This document shows positions 24,322-32,042 of a stretch of 37,441 nt of DNA, one piece after another. The stretch lies in assembly GCA_017744935.1 (NCBI GenBank), contig JAGIAI010000066.1, positions 1 through 37,441 on the forward strand, given 5' to 3'. A model generated the notes under the pieces. It did no database searches. It was not told the DNA's origin and saw nothing but the letters and a program-made list of their open reading frames with translations. This stretch comes from Variovorax sp. GTDB taxonomy: Bacteria > Pseudomonadota > Gammaproteobacteria > Burkholderiales > Burkholderiaceae_C. The first letter of the stretch is position 1. The number at the start of each line of letters is the position of its first letter. The translations under genes were made by a program, and so were the position numbers.

Positions 24322-25338
24322 ATGCCTCAATCCTTTCCGATGCGCCGCCGCACTGCGCTGAATCTCGCTGCACTGGCTGCGTTCACACTCGTCGCGGGCT
24401 CGGCGGCCGCACAGTCCACATGGCCGACCAAGCCGGTGCGCATCGTGGTGCCGTTTGCACCCGGCGGCACTACCGACATCCTCGCGCGCGCGGTCGCGCC
24501 GGAGCTGTCGAAGGCCTTTGGACAGCAGTTCATCGTCGACAACCGCGCTGGCGCGGGCGGCAACGTCGGCGCGGAAATCGTCGCGAGGTCGCCGAACGAC
24601 GGCTACACGTTGCTCATGGGCACGGTGGGCACGCACGGCATCAACCGCGCGCTCTACCCCAAGCTGCCCTACGACCCGATCAAGGACTTCGCACCAATCA
24701 CGCTCGTCGCCGCGGTGCCGAACGTGATGGAGATGAACGTCGACAAGGCGAAGGCGCTGGGCATCAACAACGTGGCCGACTTCATCAAGTACGCGAAGGC
24801 CAATCCAGGCAAGCTCAACATGGCATCGAGCGGCAGCGGCACCTCGATCCACTTGGCCGGAGAGCTGTTCAAGACCATGACCGGCAGCTACATGACGCAC
24901 ATCCCGTACCGCGGCTCCGGCCCGGCGCTGATGGACATGGTGGCCGGCAATGCGGACGTGATGTTCGACAACTTGCCCTCGTCGATGCAGCAGATCAAGG
25001 GCGGCAAGCTCAAGGCCCTGGCCGTGACGAGCTCGAAGCGCTCGCCGGCCCTGCCCGACGTGCCGACCGTCGAAGAGGTGGGCGGCCCCTTGCTGAAGGG
25101 CTACGAAGCCAGCTCATGGTTCGGCCTGCTCGCACCCGCCGGCACGTCCCCGGACATCATCAACCGCATCCAGCACGAAGTCGCCAAGTCGCTCTCGACC
25201 CCGGCGATCAAGGAAAAGATGGAAGCCCAGGGCGCGATCCCGAGCGGCAACACTCCCGCCGAGTTCGCCAAGCTCATCGACAGCGAGCACGAGAAGTGGG
25301 CAAAGGTTGTGAAAGCCTCAGGCGCGAAAGTGGACTAG
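24322..25338 (+). CDS. Bug/TctC-family periplasmic binding protein (second copy)
   Basis: A 338-residue receptor of the same family as the gene at 12221, but clearly diverged from it. The N-terminus MRRRTALNLAALAAF suggests a twin-arginine-like signal, with cleavage after SAAA near residue 31. The mature part has the family hallmarks RIVVPFAPGGTTDILAR and VDNRAGAGGNVGAE, and the LPYDPIKDFAPITL segment. AGGGAA stands five bases ahead of the ATG. It lies 87 bases after the MarR gene and may supply substrate information or uptake for the E1 operon, but no TctAB partner is present. Confidence 0.9.
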   Translation: MPQSFPMRRRTALNLAALAAFTLVAGSAAAQSTWPTKPVRIVVPFAPGGTTDILARAVAPELSKAFGQQFIVDNRAGAGGNVGAEIVARSPNDGYTLLMGTVGTHGINRALYPKLPYDPIKDFAPITLVAAVPNVMEMNVDKAKALGINNVADFIKYAKANPGKLNMASSGSGTSIHLAGELFKTMTGSYMTHIPYRGSGPALMDMVAGNADVMFDNLPSSMQQIKGGKLKALAVTSSKRSPALPDVPTVEEVGGPLLKGYEASSWFGLLAPAGTSPDIINRIQHEVAKSLSTPAIKEKMEAQGAIPSGNTPAEFAKLIDSEHEKWAKVVKASGAKVD

Positions 25339-25349
25339 CTCGAGGCCAG

Positions 25350-25440
25350 AAACACCGCGGAACCGGCTTTGCCGGGCCGCCGGTGTTGCCCCCCGGTGGG
25401 GGGGCGCGGAGCTACACGAAGTGAGCGAGGCTGGGGGCGA
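25350..25440. repeat. Dispersed GC-rich double-hairpin repeat, copy 2
   Basis: A 91-base element between the convergent Bug and DUF1840 genes. Its first part, AACACCG...CGGTGTT, closes a stem around CCGGC-TTT-GCCGG; a second hairpin GCCCCCC-GGT-GGGGGGG follows, then a 45-base tail (GGAGCTACACGAAGTGAGCGAG region) absent from copy 1. It is the longer of two copies in the window and on the same strand orientation. Confidence 0.78.
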
Positions 25441-25445
25441 GTCAG

Positions 25446-25769
25446 CTAAACCTCCCACGTCACATCTTTCTTGTCGGCCAAAGAGTCCTTGAGCATGTGA
25501 AGCAATGGCGCGCCGCGCTGGCGGATGCCGATGTGGTGCTTCTCGGCTTCGTTGTCATGCCCTTCCACCGCGTAGTCGTCGTTGTTGTGGGCATTGAGCG
25601 CTTCTCGCTGCATCGCGGCCTCGATCGCCGCGATGGCTGCTGGCATCTGCTCGACGGTAATGACACCCTTGGGCGCAGGCGCCTTGCCGAGGATGTCGAA
25701 CATCTGGCGCGCATGGACTTCGAGCATCACGAAGGGTGGCGTCGCACGGGAGTTGAATCGATACAGCAT
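25446..25769 (-). CDS. DUF1840 domain-containing protein
   Basis: A 107-residue protein matching DUF1840: the N-terminal MLYRFNSRA, the VMLEVHARQMFDILGK segment at about 14-29 and the conserved HNNDDY...HIGIRQRGAPLLHML region near 61-93. It is soluble and typical of betaproteobacteria; function unknown to me. It lies 12 bases downstream of the cyclopropane synthase gene on the same strand and probably shares its transcript. Confidence 0.88.
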   Translation of the reverse strand: MLYRFNSRATPPFVMLEVHARQMFDILGKAPAPKGVITVEQMPAAIAAIEAAMQREALNAHNNDDYAVEGHDNEAEKHHIGIRQRGAPLLHMLKDSLADKKDVTWEV

Positions 25770-25781
25770 GGTGCCTCTCTC

Positions 25782-27050
25782 TTACTTGTAGATGTAATCG
25801 CGGACAAAAGGGTACTGCGACTGCGCGCCGCGCATCGCGCCATCATCAACCTTGCCGTCGGGCTTGGTGGAAAGCATCTGGTGCAGCGCGATCCAGCCCT
25901 GCTCGAAGCTCATCGCCGAACCTGCAAGGTACAGCCGATACGCGCGAAGAATGCGCTCAGCGTTCTCGCCCTGCCGGCCGCCGCTGCCCTTGAGCACTTC
26001 GCGCGCCTTGTCGAGCTGCGACTCGAGTGCGTCGGACCATGCCCACAACGTGCGCGCGTAGTGCGGACGCAGGTTCTCGGTGTCGACCATCTCCAGTCCC
26101 GCTGCCGCGGTTTCGCGCAGGACGTGGGTGACGTGGAGCAGTTCGCCGCCCGGGAAGATGTACTTCTCGATGAAGTCTCCCATGCCCGCGCCGAGCTGCG
26201 TGTAGTCGAGCTGGCCCGAGGTGATGCCGTGGTTGAGCACCAGGCCGCCCGGTTTGAGCAGCGAATGAATCTTGCGGAAATACACCGGCATGTTGGCCGC
26301 GCCGACGTGCTCGAACATGCCGACCGACGAGATCTTGTCGAAGGGCTTGGCTGAGTCGAGTTCACGGTAGTCGCGCAATTCCACGCGCACGCGGCCCTGG
26401 AGGCCCTTCTCTTCGATGAGCCGCTGCACGTGCGCGTGCTGGTTCTTCGACAGCGTGATGCCGGTCGCGTCAACGTCGTAGTGCTCGGCCGCCCACATCA
26501 GGAGCGCGCCCCAGCCTGAACCGATGTCGAGGAAGCGCTCGCCCGGCCTCAGCAGCAGCTTGCGGCAGATGTGGTCGAGCTTGGCTTCCTGCGCCTGTGC
26601 GAGTGTCATCTCCGCGTCACGGAAGTAGGCGCAGGAGTACACGCGGCGCTGATCGAGCCACAGTGCGTAGAAGTCGTCGGAGACGTCGTAGTGGAACTCG
26701 ATCTGTCGGGCGTCCCTGCCGAGCGAATGCGAGCCGCGGGACTTGGCGCGCCGTTGCAGGCGGCTCCACCACGTGGTGTTGGTCTCTGCGGGATTGCCCG
26801 GCAGCAGGCTGACCGTGGCGTCGATGAGGTCGCGCATCGCGCCTTCTATCTGGACGCGCCCCTCGACGTAGGCCTCGCCGATGGCGCCGACCTGTCGGGT
26901 CGCGAGCTTGGCAAGGGCGGACCACTCGGTGAAAGCCAGGGTGACCCGGGAACCGGGCTTGGCAACCTGCCGGCCGTCAGGCAGTTGGAGCGTGATGGGA
27001 ACTGGCAGGGCGGAAAGCTGGGACTCGATCTTCGGTAACAGACTTTGCAT
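25782..27050 (-). CDS. cfa: Cyclopropane-fatty-acyl-phospholipid synthase family protein
   Basis: A 422-residue SAM-dependent enzyme of the CFA/mycolic acid cyclopropane synthase family. A variable N-terminal lipid-binding part leads to EFHYDVSDDFYALWLD near 135 and the SAM motif FLDIGSGWGALLMWAA near 183. MFEHVGAANMPVYF, near 256, and the HGITSG stretch are active-site regions. It would methylenate unsaturated acyl chains in membrane phospholipids, a stress response. The ATG at 27050 is preferred: the longer in-frame form starting at 27170 would run through the divergent promoter and over the start of the next operon. No strong ribosome site is visible. Confidence 0.9.
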   Translation of the reverse strand: MQSLLPKIESQLSALPVPITLQLPDGRQVAKPGSRVTLAFTEWSALAKLATRQVGAIGEAYVEGRVQIEGAMRDLIDATVSLLPGNPAETNTTWWSRLQRRAKSRGSHSLGRDARQIEFHYDVSDDFYALWLDQRRVYSCAYFRDAEMTLAQAQEAKLDHICRKLLLRPGERFLDIGSGWGALLMWAAEHYDVDATGITLSKNQHAHVQRLIEEKGLQGRVRVELRDYRELDSAKPFDKISSVGMFEHVGAANMPVYFRKIHSLLKPGGLVLNHGITSGQLDYTQLGAGMGDFIEKYIFPGGELLHVTHVLRETAAAGLEMVDTENLRPHYARTLWAWSDALESQLDKAREVLKGSGGRQGENAERILRAYRLYLAGSAMSFEQGWIALHQMLSTKPDGKVDDGAMRGAQSQYPFVRDYIYK

Positions 27051-27121
27051 GTTCTTGATTTTTGCGACCACGCGCGACCGCGTCAACTGGGGTACCCGGG
27101 CAAACCCGGTGGGAGCATGGG

Positions 27122-27149
27122 TTGACACTAGATCGTTTATGTCTAAACT
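27122..27149 (+). promoter_or_regulatory. Predicted promoter of the aminobenzoyl-CoA operon
   Basis: An exact -35 box TTGACA (27122-27127), a 16-base spacer and a -10-like TAAACT (27144-27149). Transcription would begin near 27156, only two bases before the ATG at 27158. No ribosome-binding sequence precedes that ATG, which agrees with a leaderless or nearly leaderless message. Confidence 0.65.
27135..27148. promoter_or_regulatory. Palindrome GTTTA-N4-TAAAC, candidate MarR operator
   Basis: A 14-bp inverted repeat covering the spacer and most of the -10 box of the predicted promoter. A repressor bound here would block polymerase directly. The MarR regulator encoded second in the operon is the obvious candidate. 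This is inference from position and symmetry. Confidence 0.55.
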
Positions 27150-27157
27150 ATTTATCC

Positions 27158-29518
27158 ATGAATAGCTCAACCCCGAACCTTCACCGCGTGTTGTGCATTG
27201 GCGGCGGCCCGGCCGGCCTGTATTTCGCGCTGTTGATGAAAGCCCGGCAGCCGGCCCTCGACATCACGGTGGTCGAGCGCAACCGCCCTTTCGATACCTT
27301 CGGCTGGGGTGTCGTGCTCAGCGACCAGACGCTCGACAACCTGGCCGCGGCGGATCCGGAAACGGCGAAGCTCATCGGTGGCGAATTCCATCACTGGGAT
27401 GACATCCAGGTGTTCTTCAAGGGCCGCCAGGTGCGTTCCGGCGGGCACGGCTTCTGCGGCATCGGCCGCAAGCGGCTGCTGAACATCTTGCAGGAGCGCT
27501 GCCTCGCGCTCGGCGTGAAGCTGGTGTTCGAAACCGACGTCACCGACGACCAGGCACTGGCAGCGCAGTACAACGCCGATCTGGTGATCGCGAGCGATGG
27601 ACTCAACAGTCGCATCCGCCAGCGCTACTCGGATGTCTTCGACCCGGACATCGACCTGCGCCAGTGCCGCTTCGTGTGGCTCGGTACGCACCAGACCTTC
27701 GACGCCTTCACCTTCGCGTTCGAAGAAACGGAACACGGCTGGTTCCAGGCGCACGCCTACCAGTTCGACAACGACACCTCCACCTTCATCGTCGAGACGC
27801 CGGAAGAAGTCTGGAAGGCTCATGGCCTCGACCAGATGGAGCAGCCGGAGGCCATCGCCTTCTGCGAAAAGATGTTCGCGAAGTACCTCGGCGGGCACAA
27901 GCTCATCAGCAATGCGACGCACCTGCGCGGCTCGGCCAACTGGATCCGCTTTCCGCGCGTGATCTGCAAGCACTGGACGCATCGCATCGACGTGAACGGC
28001 CGTGACGTGCCGGTGGTGCTCATGGGCGATGCGGCCCACACTGCGCACTTCTCGATCGGCTCCGGCACCAAGCTGGCGCTGGAGGATGCCATCGACCTTG
28101 CCAACGAATTCGGCACAGGCCACGGCATCGACGACGTACTGACCGCCTACGAAGCCCGTCGCAGCGTTGAAGTGCTCAAGATCCAGAACGCCGCGCGCAA
28201 CTCGACCGAATGGTTCGAGAACGTGGACCGCTACACCGGCATGGAGATCGAGCAGTTCGCCTACTCGCTGCTCACCCGCTCGCAGCGCATCAGCCACGAG
28301 AACCTGCGCCTGCGGGATGCGACCTGGCTCAACGGCTATGAGCAATGGCTGGCCGGCGGCAAACCGCTGCCGCCGATGCTGATGCCGCTCACCGTGCGCG
28401 GCCTCACGCTGAAGAACCGCATCGTGGTCTCGCCGATGGCGACCTACAGCGCGGTCGATGGTGTGCCTCAGGACTTCCTGCTTGTGCACCTCGGCGCCCG
28501 CGCTCTGGGCGGAGCCGGCATGGTGTTCGTCGAAATGACCAGCCCGACGCCCGAGGGCCGCATCACCCCCGGATGCACGGGGCTCTACAACGACGAGCAG
28601 CAGGCAGCCTTCAAGCGCATCGTCGATTTCGTGCACTCGCAATCCACTGCAAAGATCGCAATGCAGCTTGGCCATAGCGGCCCCAAGGGCTCGACGCAGG
28701 TCGGTTGGGAAGGCACGGACGAGCCGCTGCCGCAAGGCAACTGGCCGCTGCTGTCTGCCAGCGCCCTGCCGTACGGCGAACAGAACCAGTTGCCCGCGCA
28801 AATGACACGCGCCGACATGGACCTGATGCGCGATCAGTTCGTAGCCTCGACGAAGCGCGCTGCGAAAGCCGGCTTCGATTGGCTGGAATTGCACTGCGCG
28901 CACGGCTATCTGTTGTCGTCCTTCCTGAGCCCGCTGACCAACCTGCGCGAGGACGAGTACGGAGGCAGTCTCGAGAATCGTCTGCGCTATCCGCTGGAAG
29001 TGTTCCGTGCGATGCGCGCCGCGTGGCCGCAGGAACGACCGATGAGCGTGCGGATCTCCGCGCACGACTGGGCACCCGGAGGCAACACGGCCGACGACGC
29101 GGTCGAGATGGCGCGAGCCTTCAAGGAAGCCGGTGCCGACTTCATCGACGTGTCGTCCGGCCAGACCACCCGCGCCGCCAAGCCGGTGTACGGCCGCATG
29201 TATCAGACGCCTTTCGCGGATCGCATCCGCAATGAAGTCGGCATCTCCACCATCGCGGTCGGCGCGATCACCGATGCCGATCAGGCGAACAGCATCATCG
29301 CTGCGGGCCGTGCGGACCTGTGCGCCCTTGCGCGGCCCCACCTTGCCGATCCGGCATGGACGCTGCACGAGACCGCCAAGCTGCAGAACCGCGATGTCGA
29401 CTGGCCAAAGCAATACCTGAGCGGCCGCGACCAGATGTACCGCGAGATCGCGAAGCAGCAGCAACTTGCGGCAGCCATGGCGGCGGGACAGCGTCCGGCC
29501 GCCGAAGAGAGCCACTGA
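27158..29518 (+). CDS. abmA: 2-aminobenzoyl-CoA monooxygenase/reductase (fused flavoenzyme)
   Basis: A 786-residue fusion. The N-terminal half (1-395) is an FAD aromatic hydroxylase with CIGGGPAGLYFA at about 12-23 and the second FAD motif GDAAHTAHFSIGSGTKLALEDA from 288. The C-terminal half (about 405-760) is an Old Yellow Enzyme-type FMN reductase with LKNRIVVSPM, LHCAHGYLLSSFLSPLTN and VGAITD. This is the architecture of the enzyme that hydroxylates and then reduces the ring of 2-aminobenzoyl-CoA, and also of proteins annotated salicylyl-CoA 5-hydroxylase/oxidoreductase. The downstream ligase, dehydrogenase and crotonase support a CoA-thioester substrate. The ATG at 27158 has no ribosome site, see the promoter. 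The symbol is by analogy with the Azoarcus pathway. Confidence 0.85.
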   Translation: MNSSTPNLHRVLCIGGGPAGLYFALLMKARQPALDITVVERNRPFDTFGWGVVLSDQTLDNLAAADPETAKLIGGEFHHWDDIQVFFKGRQVRSGGHGFCGIGRKRLLNILQERCLALGVKLVFETDVTDDQALAAQYNADLVIASDGLNSRIRQRYSDVFDPDIDLRQCRFVWLGTHQTFDAFTFAFEETEHGWFQAHAYQFDNDTSTFIVETPEEVWKAHGLDQMEQPEAIAFCEKMFAKYLGGHKLISNATHLRGSANWIRFPRVICKHWTHRIDVNGRDVPVVLMGDAAHTAHFSIGSGTKLALEDAIDLANEFGTGHGIDDVLTAYEARRSVEVLKIQNAARNSTEWFENVDRYTGMEIEQFAYSLLTRSQRISHENLRLRDATWLNGYEQWLAGGKPLPPMLMPLTVRGLTLKNRIVVSPMATYSAVDGVPQDFLLVHLGARALGGAGMVFVEMTSPTPEGRITPGCTGLYNDEQQAAFKRIVDFVHSQSTAKIAMQLGHSGPKGSTQVGWEGTDEPLPQGNWPLLSASALPYGEQNQLPAQMTRADMDLMRDQFVASTKRAAKAGFDWLELHCAHGYLLSSFLSPLTNLREDEYGGSLENRLRYPLEVFRAMRAAWPQERPMSVRISAHDWAPGGNTADDAVEMARAFKEAGADFIDVSSGQTTRAAKPVYGRMYQTPFADRIRNEVGISTIAVGAITDADQANSIIAAGRADLCALARPHLADPAWTLHETAKLQNRDVDWPKQYLSGRDQMYREIAKQQQLAAAMAAGQRPAAEESH

Positions 29519-29994
29519 TGGACCTCGAGGCCCGCGCCCACAGCGAGCATCCGGAGGAACTGCGCCTCTGGCTGCGCCTGCTGACCTGCACGCAGCTCAT
29601 CGAGAAGCAGGTCCGCAATGAACTGCGCGAGCAGTTCGCGACGACGCTGCCGCGCTTCGACCTCATGTCCCAGCTCGAACGCGCGCCCGAGGGCCTGAAG
29701 ATGAACGAGCTGTCGCGCCGAATGATGGTCACCGGCGGCAACGTCACCGGCATCACCGACCAGCTCGTGTCCGAAGGCCTCGTGGAGCGGGTCGACGTCG
29801 AGGGTGATCGCCGCGCCTGGCGCGTGCGGCTCACATCGCGCGGCCGCAAGCTCTTCAACGACATGGCGCAGCAGCACGAGGCATGGATCTGCGAGGCGTT
29901 CTCCGCGCTGAACCCGAAGGAGATCGCGCAACTTCACAAGCTGCTCGGCAAGGTCAAGCAGCACTCACATCAACAATTGGCGGAGGCTCTATGA
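29518..29994 (+). CDS. MarR-family regulator of the aminobenzoyl-CoA operon
   Basis: A 158-residue MarR-type regulator. The winged helix-turn-helix covers about 55-120: LKMNELSRRMMVTGGNVTGITDQLVSEGLVER followed by the wing DRRAWRVRLTSRGRK. Its start codon shares one base with the stop of the fused flavoenzyme gene (TGATG) and its stop overlaps the next start (ATGA), so it is made together with the enzymes. Likely an autorepressor acting on the palindrome at 27135-27148, released by an aromatic CoA ester; the ligand is inferred from context. Confidence 0.88.
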   Translation: MDLEARAHSEHPEELRLWLRLLTCTQLIEKQVRNELREQFATTLPRFDLMSQLERAPEGLKMNELSRRMMVTGGNVTGITDQLVSEGLVERVDVEGDRRAWRVRLTSRGRKLFNDMAQQHEAWICEAFSALNPKEIAQLHKLLGKVKQHSHQQLAEAL

Positions 29995-30845
29995 AGCACT
30001 ACATCGGCGCGGACAATCCCATGCGCGCCCAGTTCGATCCGAAGGCGGGTTACCAGGCCAGGCATTTCTCCTGGTCGCTCAAGGACGGCGTCGGCACGGT
30101 CACGCTCAACAGGCCCGAGCGCAAGAACCCGTTGACCTTCGATTCGTATGCCGAACTGCGCGACCTCTTCCGCGCGCTCTACTTCGCAACCGATGTGAAG
30201 TCGATCGTCGTGACTGGTGCGGGCGGCAACTTCTGCTCCGGCGGCGATGTGCACGAGATCATCGGCCCGCTGACGAAGATGCAGATGCCCGAGTTGCTGG
30301 AGTTCACGCGCATGACCGGCGATCTGGTGAAGGCGATCCGCCATTGCCCGCAACCGATCGTCGGTGCGATCGACGGCGTCTGCGCGGGCGCTGGCGCGAT
30401 GATCGCCCTGGCCTGCGACATCCGCTACGGGACGCCGGGGACCAAGACCGCCTTCCTGTTCACGCGCGTTGGGCTGGCCGGTGCCGACATGGGTGCCTGC
30501 GCGCTCCTGCCCCGGGTGATCGGCCAGGGCCGGGCTTCGGAGTTGCTCTTCACGGGCCGCGCGATGAATGCTCAGGAAGGCCTCGCGTGGGGCTTCTTCA
30601 ATGCACTGCATGAAGGCGATGGCTTGCTCGAAGCCGCGACCGCGATGGCGCGCGAGCTGGCGCAAGGCCCGACCTTTGCGCACGGGATGACCAAGACCAT
30701 GCTGTCGCAGGAATGGGCAATGACCATCGACCAGGCGATCGAGGCCGAAGCGCAGGCGCAGGCGATCTGCATGCAGACCGAGGACTTCAAGCGCGCGTTC
30801 GAAGCCTTCGCGGCCAAGCGCAAGCCTGTCTTTGAGGGGAACTGA
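29991..30845 (+). CDS. Crotonase-fold (enoyl-CoA hydratase family) protein lacking both hydratase Glu
   Basis: A 284-residue member of the enoyl-CoA hydratase/isomerase superfamily. The oxyanion-hole segments are FCSGGD (81-86) and the CAGAGAM region (131-137). Aligned by eye with rat hydratase, the positions of Glu144 and Glu164 hold Met137 and Arg159, so simple water addition by the usual pair is unlikely. Asp166 in GADMG sits where dienoyl-CoA isomerases carry an active Asp. A role in isomerisation, ring hydrolysis or another CoA-ester reaction is more likely. GGAGG precedes the ATG by four bases; the start overlaps the MarR stop. It is third in the six-gene operon. Confidence 0.85.
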   Translation: MKHYIGADNPMRAQFDPKAGYQARHFSWSLKDGVGTVTLNRPERKNPLTFDSYAELRDLFRALYFATDVKSIVVTGAGGNFCSGGDVHEIIGPLTKMQMPELLEFTRMTGDLVKAIRHCPQPIVGAIDGVCAGAGAMIALACDIRYGTPGTKTAFLFTRVGLAGADMGACALLPRVIGQGRASELLFTGRAMNAQEGLAWGFFNALHEGDGLLEAATAMARELAQGPTFAHGMTKTMLSQEWAMTIDQAIEAEAQAQAICMQTEDFKRAFEAFAAKRKPVFEGN

Positions 30846-30848
30846 TTC

Positions 30849-32042
30849 ATGGCCGCTTCTTCTGTCGATCCTTCGACGAGCCATCTCTCGCTGCCGTTCT
30901 TCGATGAAGCGCATCGCGCGCTCGCACGCGACCTGCTGCCCTGGGCGCGTGCGCAGTCGGTCGACGAGCGTGACGACCGTGCCGCCTGCCGCGACTGGGT
31001 GCGCCGGCTTGGCGATACCGGTTGGTTGCGCTACTGCGTGCCTGCCGCATCGGGCGGGGCGCTCGACCGACTCGACTCGCGCGCGCTGGTGCTGCTGCGC
31101 GAGACGCTGGCATTTCATTCGCCGCTCGCTGATTTCGCCTTTGCGATGCAGGGCCTGGGCAGCGGCGCGATCACGCTCGCGGGCACCGCCGAGCAGCATG
31201 CGAACTATCTGGCACCTGTTGGACGCGGCGACAAGATCGCAGCCTTTGCACTGAGCGAGCCCGAGGCCGGCTCAGACGTCGGCGCCATGGCGATGCGCGC
31301 GGAGGCCACGGCCGACGGCTGGCGCCTGACCGGCGAGAAGACCTGGATCAGCAATGGCGGCCTCGCCGATTTCTATTGCGTGTTCGCCAAGACCGATCCG
31401 GCCGCCGGTTCGCGTGGCATCACGGCGTTCATCGTCGATGCGAACACGCCGGGGCTCGACACTTCGTCGCACATCGACGTGATGGCACCGCATCCGCTGG
31501 CCACCCTGCGCTTCGATGGCTGCGTGATTCCGCGTAGTGCACAGCTCGGTGAGTTGAATGGCGGATTCAAGCTGGCCATGCGCACGCTGGACATCTTCCG
31601 CGCCTCCGTCGCCGGCGCCGCGCTGGGCATGGGGCGTCGCGCCTTGACGGAAGCCGTGCAGCACGCACAGAAGCGGAAGATGTTCGGGCAGACGCTGGCG
31701 GATTTCCAGTTGACGCAAGCCAAGCTCGGCGAGATGGCGGCTCTGATCGACGCAGGTGCGCTGCTGACCTATCGCGCAGCCTGGATGCGCGACGACAGCG
31801 AGCGTCGCGGCGAACCCGCCGTTGGCGACCTGACCGCCGCAGCCGCGATGGCCAAGATGACCGCCACCGAGAACGCCAGCCAAGTCATCGACACGGCGCT
31901 GCAGATGCACGGCGGGCTGGGCGTCAAGGTCGGCACCAAGGTCGAAAGCCTCTATCGCGACATCCGCTCGTTGCGCATCTACGAAGGCGCGACGGAGGTT
32001 CAGCAACTCATCATCGGCAAATCCGTACTGAGGACCAAATGA
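30849..32042 (+). CDS. Acyl-CoA dehydrogenase
   Basis: A 397-residue FAD-dependent acyl-CoA dehydrogenase of normal length. The substrate/FAD motif FALSEPEAGSDV is near residue 137, followed by GEKTWISNGG near 161, and the C-terminal LRIYEGATEVQQLIIGK contains the probable catalytic base E379 in YEGATE. It oxidises an acyl-CoA to the 2,3-enoyl-CoA, passing electrons to ETF. It starts three bases after the crotonase stop, with GAGGGGAA just upstream, and overlaps the ligase gene by four bases. In this operon it would oxidise a cyclic or ring-opened CoA intermediate. Confidence 0.92.
   Translation: MAASSVDPSTSHLSLPFFDEAHRALARDLLPWARAQSVDERDDRAACRDWVRRLGDTGWLRYCVPAASGGALDRLDSRALVLLRETLAFHSPLADFAFAMQGLGSGAITLAGTAEQHANYLAPVGRGDKIAAFALSEPEAGSDVGAMAMRAEATADGWRLTGEKTWISNGGLADFYCVFAKTDPAAGSRGITAFIVDANTPGLDTSSHIDVMAPHPLATLRFDGCVIPRSAQLGELNGGFKLAMRTLDIFRASVAGAALGMGRRALTEAVQHAQKRKMFGQTLADFQLTQAKLGEMAALIDAGALLTYRAAWMRDDSERRGEPAVGDLTAAAAMAKMTATENASQVIDTALQMHGGLGVKVGTKVESLYRDIRSLRIYEGATEVQQLIIGKSVLRTK

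Noticed and set aside
27098..27115. CCGGG-CAAA-CCCGG hairpin in the cfa/aminobenzoyl-CoA spacer
   Set aside because: Short GC symmetry without T-run or relation to either start; no role can be supported.
27051..27170. Longer start for the cyclopropane synthase gene
   Set aside because: The extension would overlap the divergent operon's promoter and first codons and does not look like the family's N-terminus.
27167..29515. A 782-residue open frame antisense to the fused flavoenzyme gene
   Set aside because: Its composition (many Arg, His, Val, Ala, no motifs) is that of a frame opened by high GC opposite a strongly coding gene; the plus-strand product has clear flavoenzyme motifs.
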